This document shows positions 10,110-20,419 of a stretch of DNA of 35,905 nt, piece after piece; position 1 is the stretch's first letter; every line of letters starts with the position of its first letter. The notes beneath the pieces are model-generated. The model was not told the DNA's origin. It made no database searches and saw only the letters and a program-made list of their open reading frames with translations. Location: NCBI GenBank assembly GCA_946628495.1, contig CAMOWQ010000008.1:1-35905 (forward strand), read 5' to 3'. The position numbers and the translations under genes are program-made. The DNA comes from an uncultured Treponema sp. Lineage in GTDB: Bacteria; Spirochaetota; Spirochaetia; Treponematales; Treponemataceae.

Positions 10110-10565
10110 ATTACTATTATAATAAGAAAAATCATAACAAACAAGTTTTATTTTTCAGGGCAAACGTGTTTTTGCCACACGATTCGTTCCTTCTTGCCAG
10201 TTTTTACTTAAATATGCAAACAAGCATTTTGGCTTAATAAAGGTTAGAAAATTTTAGGATTTAACTAAACTTACTTAGACGAAAAAAGAATATAACATAA
10301 ATTTATTGGAAAAAATGAGAAATATCAGTAAAAGATTAAGGTGTTTCCCTTACTTTTTTATTGACAAATGAAAAATATGAGTTATAGTTAAATTATAGCT
10401 TATAAGGGAAATCTCTTAGGCTATAAATTCATACATAACTAAAAAAGTGGGAATGGTGAGGTTCCGCTGTTTACGGTCTTCATCTTGCAGTAAAAAAAAA
10501 CTGATTAAAAACTGCATATACTTCTAAAAGAGGATTCCTGCTCGAAAAAGATAGGAGGAATTTGT

Positions 10566-11846
10566 ATGAAAAAGGTAGTTACAGGATTGTGTTTGCTCAT
10601 GGTAGCAACTGCATTGTTCGCTTGGCCATGGTCAAAGAAAGCAAAGAAATCTGGCACAGTAACATTGAATGTTATGGGTTATGGAGATAACTCAAACTCA
10701 GAAGGACAGACATTCAAGAGAATCTGTGATGAATTCATGGCTGAAAATCCTGATATTAAAGTAAATTATGAATTGCTTTATGATGAAGCATATCATCAGA
10801 AGGCAGTTTCTCGTCTTGCTGCAGGCGATGTTCCAGATGTAGCTTACATGGGTGCAGATGCTCGTTGGGGTGCTGAATGGCAGGAAGCTGGACAGCAGAT
10901 TAACAACGTTGCTTACTATCCTTCAAACATCGATGCTTCTTTGGTTCCAGACTTCTTCGGAACTGGCGAAAAACCATATCTTCCACTTGGTGGATCTAAC
11001 TACTGTACTGTAGTTGCTGTAAATATGGATCTTCTTAAGAAAATCGGTGGAAAACTTCCAGAAACTTATGAAGACATGAAAGCTTTGGCTAAACTCTGCA
11101 AGGCAAACGGAATTGAATTGATGTCAACTCACGGTGCTGATGGTTGGGTTTGGGGTTCTTGTGTAATGTCTGGTATTATCCCAAGAACAACTGGCGATTT
11201 GAAATGGATTGAAAAAGCTGTAAACAAACAGGTTAAATTCACAGACAAAGGTTTTGTTGAAGCACTTTCAGTTCTTTCTACATGGGTAAAAGACGGTGTT
11301 CTTGATCCTAACTCTGTTCTTACAGACAACGGAACTGGTATGTCTAACTTTGTAAACGGCAAGTACCTTATGTACATTGACGGTCAGTGGGCATTCGGTG
11401 AATCAAACCTTGGTGAACTTTCTAAGACTGTAAAACTTATTTCTATCCCACAGGTTCCAGGTGAAAAAGCATGTGCTGGTTCATTGGCTGGTGCTTGGCA
11501 GGTTGGATACGGAATTACAAAGAAAGGTGCTTCTGATCCTACTATTCTTGAAGCAGCTAAGAAATGGATTGCTTACTTCTACAGCTATGATGAAACAGTT
11601 CAGAGACTCCGCGACGGTGGTATTTCTGCACCAATCATCAAAGATTTCAAACTCCCAGCTGGAATGGATCCTTGTATCGCAGAAAAAGCTAAGCTTGGTG
11701 TTTACCCATCATGCTATGTAATCGACTCTTATCTTACAGGTGTTGCTAACGATACTTTGAATGCAGGTATGCAGGATATCGTATCTGGTAAACTTGATGC
11801 TGCTACACTTGCTGCAAATGTTCAGAAAGCATTTGACGCTCAGTAA
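10566..11846 (+). CDS. Extracellular sugar-binding lipoprotein/periplasmic protein (ABC transporter family 1 SBP)
   Basis: Signal peptide MKKVVTGLCLLMVATALFA; SBP pattern GQTFKRICDEFMAENPDIKVNYE, RLAAGDVPDVAYMG, GKYLMYIDGQWAFGE; followed by two permeases. Confidence 0.9.
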   Translation: MKKVVTGLCLLMVATALFAWPWSKKAKKSGTVTLNVMGYGDNSNSEGQTFKRICDEFMAENPDIKVNYELLYDEAYHQKAVSRLAAGDVPDVAYMGADARWGAEWQEAGQQINNVAYYPSNIDASLVPDFFGTGEKPYLPLGGSNYCTVVAVNMDLLKKIGGKLPETYEDMKALAKLCKANGIELMSTHGADGWVWGSCVMSGIIPRTTGDLKWIEKAVNKQVKFTDKGFVEALSVLSTWVKDGVLDPNSVLTDNGTGMSNFVNGKYLMYIDGQWAFGESNLGELSKTVKLISIPQVPGEKACAGSLAGAWQVGYGITKKGASDPTILEAAKKWIAYFYSYDETVQRLRDGGISAPIIKDFKLPAGMDPCIAEKAKLGVYPSCYVIDSYLTGVANDTLNAGMQDIVSGKLDAATLAANVQKAFDAQ

Positions 11847-11884
11847 GCTGTATTGTGATATTTTAGATATCATTAGATAAATCG

Positions 11885-11930
11885 GAAGGGGTATTTTTAT
11901 AGATAACTTTATAGAAATACCCCTTTTTTT
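11885..11930 (+). terminator. Intrinsic (probably partial) terminator between SBP and permease genes
   Basis: aaggggtatttttat agataactt tatagaaatacccctttttttt: long hairpin plus T run. Confidence 0.75.
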
Positions 11931-11951
11931 AAAATTCGTAAGGAAAAAAAC

Positions 11952-12899
11952 GTGAGAAAGACAGACAAAAGAGATTTATTAACTTATATAGGATTTATTG
12001 CCCCTGGGTTAATAATTTACCTTCTTATAATTGCTTATCCAATTTGTTATTCATTGTATTTAAGTTTTTCAAATTATAATCCGAATTCATCAGCTCCTGC
12101 AAAACTTGTAGGACTTTCAAATTATATAAAAGTAATGACCATGAACAAAGGTCTTGTTGATGCATCCAGCAATGTTCCGGAATTCTGGCATGCATTTAAG
12201 AACAACATGATTGTTGTTGTAGTTTCAGTTTTTGGACAGATTCCGATTGGATTTATTCTTGCTTTTATTCTTTATAGAAAGCAGGTAAAGGGAGCTACGT
12301 TCTTCCAGTCTATGGTTTTCCTTCCACAGTTCTTGTCTACAATCGTTATCGGTATTATGTGGCGTATGCTTTTTATGGTAGACGGCCCTGTATCTAGAAT
12401 CATTCAGGCTGTATCTGGTAATTCAAATGCACAGTTTACAATGATGATGGATCCTAACAAATGTATGATTCCTATTGGTATTGCCTTAATATGGATGTAT
12501 ACCGGTTTCTATATGATTATTTTCCTTGCAAACCTTCAGAAAATCAATGACAGTATGTTCGAAGCAGCAAAAATTGATGGTGCTAACGAAGTACAGATTT
12601 TCTTTAAGATAACAATACCTTTACTTGCAGCTTCTATCCTTACTTCTTGTATTCTTGCAATTGCCGGTTCTTTAAAAGGATTTGGTCTTATATTTGCATT
12701 GGCATCAGAAGGAAAGCAGAGAATCAATTCGGAAGTACTTCCAATTTATATGTACCGAATTGCATTCAACAATGCTAAGGATCCTATGAGATTTGCTTAT
12801 GGTGCTGCGATTGCAAACATGATTGTATTGATTAGTGTTCTTATGATTATGTTCAGCAACTGGGTTGGTAAAAAACTTGGAACAGATGAGGATTATTAA
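11952..12899 (+). CDS. Carbohydrate ABC transporter permease (MalF/UgpA-like)
   Basis: Six-TM permease with EAAKIDGANEVQIFFKITIPLL EAA loop. GTG start. Confidence 0.92.
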   Translation: MRKTDKRDLLTYIGFIAPGLIIYLLIIAYPICYSLYLSFSNYNPNSSAPAKLVGLSNYIKVMTMNKGLVDASSNVPEFWHAFKNNMIVVVVSVFGQIPIGFILAFILYRKQVKGATFFQSMVFLPQFLSTIVIGIMWRMLFMVDGPVSRIIQAVSGNSNAQFTMMMDPNKCMIPIGIALIWMYTGFYMIIFLANLQKINDSMFEAAKIDGANEVQIFFKITIPLLAASILTSCILAIAGSLKGFGLIFALASEGKQRINSEVLPIYMYRIAFNNAKDPMRFAYGAAIANMIVLISVLMIMFSNWVGKKLGTDEDY

Positions 12900-12901
12900 T
12901 T

Positions 12902-14107
12902 ATGGCAAAACAAAGAGAAGGCGAAGCACCTAAAACATCATTTTTTTCTAAATTTTTGGCAAAACCATTGTCATATTTTATCTTTATTCTGTGGACTATA
13001 ATTACAATTGCTCCGTTGCTTTGGATGGGATATTCATCTTTTAAGACAAACGAAGAGCTTACAAAAGATATTTATTCTTTACCACATGATTTGTTCCATG
13101 TTCGTGAAGGTTATCTTGATGTAGTTGAACCTCAGACAAACATTAAGTATCCAAATGGAATGCTTGAAAAACTTGGCATTGTAAATGCAGCAGGCAAGGG
13201 CGATACAAAGAATAGAACTGCAATCAATGAAAATATTCTTATTCTTGAATCACCAAATATTGGTGCTCATAAAAGAATTAAGGTTCATTTTATTCTTCGT
13301 AATAAAATTCCTGCTGGTTTGAAAACTTCTGACGGAAGAGTTATTCGTGATATTCAGCCGGGCAATGGTGTTCAGATAAAGGTTTCTGATTTGCCTGGGG
13401 CAATTCAGATGAAAATTCACTGGCAGACAATCTGGTGGAACTACAGTTCTGCATGGGTACGTGGTGAACTTGGTCTTAAATTCATTAACAGTTTGATTTA
13501 TACGATTATTTCTACGTTCCTTGTTGTATTGCTTGGACTTATGCTTGGTTACGGTACGACAAAATTCAAATACAAGAAGACTTCTGCAATAATTGCAGCT
13601 CTTATTGGTTTGGGATATTTGCTCGATGTAAACCAGCTTCTTGTTCCGTTGTTCCTTATGCTTACAAAGATGAAACTTACTAATACTCATATTGGTATCA
13701 TCCTTGTATACGTTGCATTCGGACTTCCAATGGCTGTAATGCTTTCTTCTACATATATCCGTGGTTTGCCATACAGTTTGGTTGAATCAGCTTATATTGA
13801 TGGTGCTACACCGTTCAGAACATTCATAAGCATTATTGTTCCAATGACAGTTCCTGTAATTGTAACAATCAGTATTATGACAGCACTTGGTATTTGGAAT
13901 GAATTCCTTCTTGTATTGGTAATGGCATCTGCAGAAGCAACTAAGTCTTTGCCGGTTGGAATCTTCTCATTCTCAAGTAGAACGGGTATTCAGCTTGGAT
14001 GGCAGATTGCAGCATTGATTATTGCAACTGTTCCTGTACTTGTTGTTTACTTTGCATTCCAGAAGAAACTTGCAGAAGGTGTTGCAGGCGGAGCTATTAA
14101 GGAATAG
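12902..14107 (+). CDS. Carbohydrate ABC transporter permease (MalG/UgpE-like) with enlarged extracytoplasmic loop
   Basis: EAA loop ESAYIDGATPFRTFISIIVPMTVPVI; ending AEGVAGGAIKE typical of MalG-like permeases. Confidence 0.92.
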   Translation: MAKQREGEAPKTSFFSKFLAKPLSYFIFILWTIITIAPLLWMGYSSFKTNEELTKDIYSLPHDLFHVREGYLDVVEPQTNIKYPNGMLEKLGIVNAAGKGDTKNRTAINENILILESPNIGAHKRIKVHFILRNKIPAGLKTSDGRVIRDIQPGNGVQIKVSDLPGAIQMKIHWQTIWWNYSSAWVRGELGLKFINSLIYTIISTFLVVLLGLMLGYGTTKFKYKKTSAIIAALIGLGYLLDVNQLLVPLFLMLTKMKLTNTHIGIILVYVAFGLPMAVMLSSTYIRGLPYSLVESAYIDGATPFRTFISIIVPMTVPVIVTISIMTALGIWNEFLLVLVMASAEATKSLPVGIFSFSSRTGIQLGWQIAALIIATVPVLVVYFAFQKKLAEGVAGGAIKE

Positions 14108-14162
14108 CCTCAACCTGTTTTCAAAACCTTTTGTATAATTCAGAATAAATTAGAATGATTTA

Positions 14163-17100
14163 TCAAGGCACGTGGATTAGTTCGCGTGCCTTGCTTCCAT
14201 TTGCAGGACCGACTATTCCGCGTTCTTCCATTTCTTCTACAAGACGTGCGGCTCTGTTATATCCAATCTTAAGTCTTCTTTGAATATATGATGCACTTGC
14301 TTTTCCTGCCTGAACAACAATTTCAAGCGCCTGGTCGTAAAGCGGATCATCATCAACAGGATTTCCGAACAAATCTACATTTTCTGAAACTTCTTCTTCA
14401 TCTTCGATAAAGATTTCGTCATCAATATAATCAGGTTCGCCAAACTGTTTAACGTATTCTACGACGTTTTCTACTTCCTGGTCGGTTACATAAGTTCCCT
14501 GAATACGAACCGGGAATGGATCTACCGCAGACGCATAGAGCATATCACCACGTCCAAGGAGTTTCTCTGCGCCGACGCTGTCTATAATGATGTTTGAATC
14601 GGTTCTGGAAGCAACCATGAATGCAATTCGGCTAGGAATGTTTGCTTTAATAAGACCTGTAATTACATTTACCGACGGACGCTGAGTTGCGAGTACAAGG
14701 TGAATTCCGACGGCACGGCTCATTGCAGTAAGCCTTGCAACTACAGATTCCAGTTCGCGGCCTGTTGTTGCCATTAAATCTGCAAACTCATCAATAATAA
14801 CGACAATGTAAGGCAGTTTTTCCGTGCATATATTTCTTTCTTTAATGCGCTGATTATAACTTGCAATATCGCGAACTCCTATGCCGTCCAAAAGTGCATA
14901 TCGTCTTTCCATTTCGCAAAGGCAGTACTGCAATGCCTGGAACGCTTTTTTAGGTTCGGTGATAACAGGTGTAAGCAGGTGAGGAATATTGTTGTAAAGT
15001 TTAAGTTCAACAACTTTAGGGTCGACAAGAATAAGCTTAACGTCTTTGTAAGACCTCTTATACAAAATAGACAGAATAAGGCTGTTTACACAAACAGATT
15101 TACCGGAACCGGTGGCACCTGCAATAAGCATGTGAGGCGTTTTTACAAGGTCAATTAATTGAGCTTTTCCTAAAATATCCTTACCAAGAACAACAGGGAC
15201 AGTCATTTTGTTGTATTCAGGTAAGTCCATTTCGATAATTTCGCGGAAACCGACAATTGAACGGTCTTTGTTTGGAACTTCTATACCAACTGCCTGTTTT
15301 CCAGGAATTGGGGCAACAATTCGGACTGCCTTTGCTGCAAGTGCAAGAGCGATATTATCCTGCAAAGAAACAATTCTTTGAAGTTTTACGCCAGGGGCTG
15401 GAAGAATTTCGAACATTGTAACAACAGGGCCTTTTTTAATTCCGATGATTTCTGCTTCGATGTGGAATTCTGCAAGCGTTTGTTTGAGCATTAAAGAAGC
15501 TTTTTTTGTATCATCATCGATAACCCAGTACTGATCATCTTTATATGCGGTTAAAAGGTCGGACGGTATAACATACGGGCCTTTTTTTGTGGCACGGTTG
15601 GTTGTTGGAAGATTGCCCTTAATTTCACTTGTCTGCGGAATGTTTTCTGCCTGCTGTGCATTAAAGAAATTTTCCAAATCGTCGGCAGTAAGGTCGCTGG
15701 CATCTTCTTCCGGCGGAGTATACATAGATAAATCGTCAACGGCAGACGAGTTTTCTTCATTATTGAATTCATAGTTATCCAGTTCTGAATTTTCAATTTC
15801 TGAATCTTCAGAATAGGCCTGCTCGTTTTCTTTGATTGCATCTGATTCATCAGAAAATTCATCATATTCTGCAATTTCTGAATCTAAATCGAGTTTTTTT
15901 GGAGTATTGTTTGATTCAAAATCATCGTCAGAAAAATCGTCTGTATCGTTTAAATTATCGTTGTTCTTATTGATAATATCGTCGTTTTCTGCAGAATCAT
16001 CTTCATTCTGAGCTGCAAAGTCCTGAAAGTCTTCATCAGTTTGGGCTGAATCAGTAATTGAATTATTGTTTAATTCATTAGTTTCATAGTTTGCTGCATC
16101 CAGTTTATCGCGATTTTGAGAATAGAAGGTTTCGAATTCTTCATCTGTCATTTCGGGATAATTTTCGCGGATATGTTTTTTATGAATATCATCTTTCATA
16201 TCAGCAAAAATATCAGAAATTGCAGTAGAGAATGATTTTTTAGGAGCTTCTTCCTTTTTTATTCTATCTTCTGGCTGCTCTGGCGGAATGTGATGACTGC
16301 TGAATCTATAACCTGTTGTCTGAGGTTCAGTTGTAGTCTTTGTATATGCTGGTGAAGAAACTGGAGCTGTTGTAGTATTTGCAGTTTTTACTTCTTTAGT
16401 TTCGCTTGCTGCTGTTGTTTTATTTGCTGCCTCATCTTTTTTAGATGCAGGGGCTGTTTTTTCGATTTTTGAGAATTCATTGTAATTTGAACCAAGATTA
16501 ATTCTTGTAGGATATTTTGGAGAATTATCCTGGTCGTCGTTATTTTCTACTTGAACGTTGTTATTTGCAAAAGCGTCGTCAGAGTCAGAATGAAGTTGAA
16601 TGTTATGAGGATATTCACTGTTTTCTACAACGTTATCCAGATATTTTGCAACGCTATATGGAGATTCTGTATTTTTTGATTCGTTCTGATTGTCGGTTTG
16701 TGGCAAATCTTCCTGTTCATTTTGAGATGTTTCATCAGATTCAGAACTAACTTCTTCATCAAAATTCTGCGAAAGAGAATTATCAAAACCAAAATCTGTA
16801 TTATCAATATCAGATAAATCTTCGCTTGCAAAAGCATTGCCATAATCTATATCGTCGGAAATGTTTACAACTTCTTCGGTTTCTTCCTTTATTTCATCTT
16901 TAGGAGGAAATTCAAGTTCAGGATCATCTTCCGAATAAGATTCTGGCGTATATTCATTTTCTGATTTTTCTTCTGCAGTTTGAATTACAGTTTCATCCGA
17001 AGTTGAGGCATTATTTTCTGTATTTGTGGAATGAACTGAATTTTCAAAATCATCGTTGCCATTGTATTCAGGAGGAAGTGTTTCTGGAGCCTGCGGGAGA

Positions 17101-17858
17101 TTTGGCCATTCTAATTCATCAGCTTCTTCTTCGGTTTCTGGATAATCGCTTTCTGGCGAAATAAGAGCGGCATATTCTTCCTGTGTAAGCATAGAACCAG
17201 GATGTTCATTGTTAATTTCATCATCAGAGTCAGAAGTTGTTTCTACAGTTTGCGGAGATTCTGTAATTGCTTCTGTAGTATCAGCGGTTTTTGTATTTAT
17301 GTCGGAATTTTCGTTTGAATTTGCTTCGGAAATAGCTTCATCATTTGAATTTGATGAATATGAATCGTCCGGTAAAGTTTCTGGGACAGGTTTTGGAGTT
17401 TTGGTGATTTTGTAGAATGCATCGTTCACTCTGTCTGCAATAATGCCGGTGAATAAGAATTCAATAACAATGAGCATAAGACCGATTAAGATTGTTATGG
17501 AAATTTTTGTAAATGCAAAATCGGAATTAGGCATTTTTAAAATAGTGCGGCATATATTTTCTGTAAGTACGGATGTAAAGAAAGGTACAATCGCCGTAAG
17601 CAGATGAAGCGTGCGTTTTGCAGTCCATTTTGTTGCAAAGCAGGATAAGCCTGTTATAAGAAGGAAAACAGGTATAAGAATGCTTGAAAATCCGTATACG
17701 GTGTAGAGAATGTTTCCCATTAAAAAGAATAAATTATCGTGACCAGGTCCACCTATTCCAAAGTCCAGCATTTGAAGCATTAGGCTTATAGAAAAAAGAG
17801 CCGAGGTCAATAGAAGTACAATTCCTGTTATTACACTAGAGCGATTAGATATTTTCAT
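14163..17858 (-). CDS. ftsK: DNA translocase FtsK/SpoIIIE with very long acidic linker
   Basis: N-terminal TM helices; C-terminal motor with HMLIAGATGSGKSVCVNSLILSILYK (Walker A), LPYIVVIIDEFADLMAT (Walker B), HLVLATQRPSVNVITGLIKANIPSRIAFMVASRTDSNIIID, and gamma domain KASASYIQRRLKIGYNRAARLVEEMEERGIVGPANGSKARELI. Confidence 0.96.
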   Translation of the reverse strand: MKISNRSSVITGIVLLLTSALFSISLMLQMLDFGIGGPGHDNLFFLMGNILYTVYGFSSILIPVFLLITGLSCFATKWTAKRTLHLLTAIVPFFTSVLTENICRTILKMPNSDFAFTKISITILIGLMLIVIEFLFTGIIADRVNDAFYKITKTPKPVPETLPDDSYSSNSNDEAISEANSNENSDINTKTADTTEAITESPQTVETTSDSDDEINNEHPGSMLTQEEYAALISPESDYPETEEEADELEWPNLPQAPETLPPEYNGNDDFENSVHSTNTENNASTSDETVIQTAEEKSENEYTPESYSEDDPELEFPPKDEIKEETEEVVNISDDIDYGNAFASEDLSDIDNTDFGFDNSLSQNFDEEVSSESDETSQNEQEDLPQTDNQNESKNTESPYSVAKYLDNVVENSEYPHNIQLHSDSDDAFANNNVQVENNDDQDNSPKYPTRINLGSNYNEFSKIEKTAPASKKDEAANKTTAASETKEVKTANTTTAPVSSPAYTKTTTEPQTTGYRFSSHHIPPEQPEDRIKKEEAPKKSFSTAISDIFADMKDDIHKKHIRENYPEMTDEEFETFYSQNRDKLDAANYETNELNNNSITDSAQTDEDFQDFAAQNEDDSAENDDIINKNNDNLNDTDDFSDDDFESNNTPKKLDLDSEIAEYDEFSDESDAIKENEQAYSEDSEIENSELDNYEFNNEENSSAVDDLSMYTPPEEDASDLTADDLENFFNAQQAENIPQTSEIKGNLPTTNRATKKGPYVIPSDLLTAYKDDQYWVIDDDTKKASLMLKQTLAEFHIEAEIIGIKKGPVVTMFEILPAPGVKLQRIVSLQDNIALALAAKAVRIVAPIPGKQAVGIEVPNKDRSIVGFREIIEMDLPEYNKMTVPVVLGKDILGKAQLIDLVKTPHMLIAGATGSGKSVCVNSLILSILYKRSYKDVKLILVDPKVVELKLYNNIPHLLTPVITEPKKAFQALQYCLCEMERRYALLDGIGVRDIASYNQRIKERNICTEKLPYIVVIIDEFADLMATTGRELESVVARLTAMSRAVGIHLVLATQRPSVNVITGLIKANIPSRIAFMVASRTDSNIIIDSVGAEKLLGRGDMLYASAVDPFPVRIQGTYVTDQEVENVVEYVKQFGEPDYIDDEIFIEDEEEVSENVDLFGNPVDDDPLYDQALEIVVQAGKASASYIQRRLKIGYNRAARLVEEMEERGIVGPANGSKARELIHVP

Positions 17859-18037
17859 ATCATCATTATCGGAAAAATAAAAAAGTAGTTAAGGTAATTT
17901 TTGATGCTAAAACGTGAAATACGGAAAAGAAAATAACAAATTATTATATAAAAAATCAGAATTCATATTAGAAAAAACTCCGAAATACAATCTTTTTTGC
18001 AATATTAAGGTAAGGACACAAAAGGAGTCAGACAAAT

Positions 18038-20266
18038 ATGGAAAGTAAACTGAAAAATGAAATTGTTGTTGCTTCTAAAGTAAAGGAGCAGCCGGAAAAA
18101 ATTGATGATACGAGATTTTTTGTTTCGGAGGAAAAGGGAACATTTCTTGTTTATGACAGGCATACAGGAAATCTTCATTATTGCAGTTGTAAAAACGCGG
18201 TTCAGGAGTTAATAGAAAAAGTAAAAGATATTCCTGAGAATCCTACGGTTTTTACGGCAAGTGGTGAAGATGATTTTAAATTAAATATGTCTACTATTTG
18301 TAATTTGCATTGTGATTATTGTTTCAGGGATAAAGAAAGTCATATTTCGACAGATGTAGAAAAAGCTAAAAAGATTATTGATTATATTATTAATGTTTAT
18401 GCTCCTGAAAGAGAATATTATACGTTTTCGTTGAATATGACGTCGGAATCGATGTTTGAATTGGATAAGCTTAAGAAAATTAAAGAGTATTTAGATGAAA
18501 AACTTTCGATGAAGTTTAAAGTTCAAGAGTTTGATTCAATTGAGCATGCGGAACGAATTCTGAAAATTATTAAGGGTGATGAAGCTTTTATAAGCGATGA
18601 AAATGCTGAAAGGAATTCTAAGGAAAAATCTATTGAAGCTATTGTTGAACAATTGAACGAATGTTTGCGTTCAAAAAAGATGATGGCAAGATTTCCAATT
18701 CCTGAAGGTATGAATTTGCCGGACTGGGAAAAAGAGCAGCTTGTAAAAATGGATTCCCTTTCGGAAGATGAACGTATGCTTGCAAACAGGCGTATTCTTG
18801 AAATCCTTTTCCCTGAAACTTTTTTTCACAAACCTAATTACAGTATGTATGTTTGTACGAATGGTACTCTTTATTCAAAAGAAATTTCGGACTTTTTGAA
18901 ATCGATTAATATTTCAACTTTGTGCGTAAGTCTGGACGGACCGGCGAGCGTTCACGATAAGCACAGATATTTTTACAACGGAAATCCAACTCATAAAATT
19001 ATTATTAAAAATATGCAGCAATTTATGGAAGATGGATTCAAAATCAATGTGGCGGCAGTGCTTACAAAGGATTATCCGCGTCCGCTGGAATTAGCATTGT
19101 ATTTTAAGTCGCTTGGTGTTTCTCAAATAGGATTGAATGTTGTAAGGGCGGGGGCAAGCAGTTCATTTTCTACAGATGATATGGAAGAACTTCTTAAAGG
19201 TTATGATGCGCTTTTTGAAAAAATATACGAAGATGCGGTAAATAAAGATTATTCGTTAATTGATTTAATAAAAGATGATACCTGTTTTTATGGAGTTAAA
19301 TTGTGTCTTTCCAAAGGACGCATTGTTAAGCGCTGCAAGTGGAATGAAAACATGGTATTTGATTGTAATGGAAATATTTATCCATGCGACTATTTTATAG
19401 GGAAAACTGCTTACTTGCGCGGAAGCATTTTGTCGCCTAAAATTAAAGATATAGGAAAAGGTCGCATTTTTGTTGACGAAAGGGATTCTTGCCGTGATTG
19501 TTGGGCAAAATATATGTGCGGCGGTACTTGTTTTCATAATTCCCTTGTAAATGCTGGTGATATTGGAGCGACCGATCCTGTCGAATGCAAATACAGTCTG
19601 GCCTTGCGTAAAAAAGGTATTCAATTAATTCACAAACTTTTAAATTCCGGTGTCAATGTTTTCGAATTTGGTCGTTATATTGGCATTGATTACTCTCCTG
19701 ATTTATCTTTCACGGATATTTTTAAAGTTAAAAATGGTTTCTGCTATTCTTTTAAAGGCACTCTTTCAAAATTCGAACTGGAATGCAGAAATATGCAGTC
19801 CTTACTTAACAGCAGCGGTTTTTCTTGTGTAGATGAGATTTATGTTACGGTAAATGATGTTGCGCATGTTGGAAAAAGTCAGCTGATGGATGTTTCGGTC
19901 ATGATGGAAGTGGAAAAATCTACATTGAAAGTGGAAAATTCTGCGGATAATGATTTGAAACATGTTGAAGAAGCGGATGCAGTTGAATTAGAGGATGCTG
20001 TTTTTTTCGAAGAGATTGAACGTTTTGCAAGTAGAAATGGATTTAATACCGTTCATGATTTTGATTTCGGGCATTGTGTATCTCATACGGTTGTTAGTAA
20101 AGATGAGGAAATTAAAAAGTCTGCTGATAAAATTTATGCAGAGCTTTCGAGGTTTCGCATGTATCCAAAGAGTAAGATTGTTTATAAAGCAAAATTAGAT
20201 GCATTTCTTGGGTATAAACGCTCTGAAATGAAGGTATTTGTTCAATTGGAAGAGAATGTCATTTAG
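18038..20266 (+). CDS. Radical SAM/SPASM peptide maturase
   Basis: CNLHCDYC (CxxxCxxC); SPASM pattern C..GNIYPC..CRDCWAKYMCGGTC..C (Gx4C, Cx2Cx5Cx3C, C); VCTNGTL and SLDGPASVHDKHR typical of SPASM maturases; adjacent to double-glycine leader peptides. RBS aaaggag. Confidence 0.9.
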   Translation: MESKLKNEIVVASKVKEQPEKIDDTRFFVSEEKGTFLVYDRHTGNLHYCSCKNAVQELIEKVKDIPENPTVFTASGEDDFKLNMSTICNLHCDYCFRDKESHISTDVEKAKKIIDYIINVYAPEREYYTFSLNMTSESMFELDKLKKIKEYLDEKLSMKFKVQEFDSIEHAERILKIIKGDEAFISDENAERNSKEKSIEAIVEQLNECLRSKKMMARFPIPEGMNLPDWEKEQLVKMDSLSEDERMLANRRILEILFPETFFHKPNYSMYVCTNGTLYSKEISDFLKSINISTLCVSLDGPASVHDKHRYFYNGNPTHKIIIKNMQQFMEDGFKINVAAVLTKDYPRPLELALYFKSLGVSQIGLNVVRAGASSSFSTDDMEELLKGYDALFEKIYEDAVNKDYSLIDLIKDDTCFYGVKLCLSKGRIVKRCKWNENMVFDCNGNIYPCDYFIGKTAYLRGSILSPKIKDIGKGRIFVDERDSCRDCWAKYMCGGTCFHNSLVNAGDIGATDPVECKYSLALRKKGIQLIHKLLNSGVNVFEFGRYIGIDYSPDLSFTDIFKVKNGFCYSFKGTLSKFELECRNMQSLLNSSGFSCVDEIYVTVNDVAHVGKSQLMDVSVMMEVEKSTLKVENSADNDLKHVEEADAVELEDAVFFEEIERFASRNGFNTVHDFDFGHCVSHTVVSKDEEIKKSADKIYAELSRFRMYPKSKIVYKAKLDAFLGYKRSEMKVFVQLEENVI

Positions 20267-20419
20267 AAAAATGCATTCGCTTGATTAGTAAGCTGGTTTC
20301 TTTTTTCTGAGTTATTTGAAATTGAAAAGAGGAAGTTCCCGTATAGTTCCTCTAAAAAGATAAATATGTTTATTTGTTTTTTGAATTTCAAGAAAAATTA
20401 CAAAATGATGGAGAAAATT

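Noticed and set aside
13250-13690. 146-aa antisense ORF in the MalG-like permease gene
   Set aside because: Antisense to a convincing coding frame; low-complexity composition typical of a spurious ORF.
15551-15874. 107-aa ORF overlapping ftsK linker
   Set aside because: Alternate frame of the repetitive acidic linker region; no independent support.
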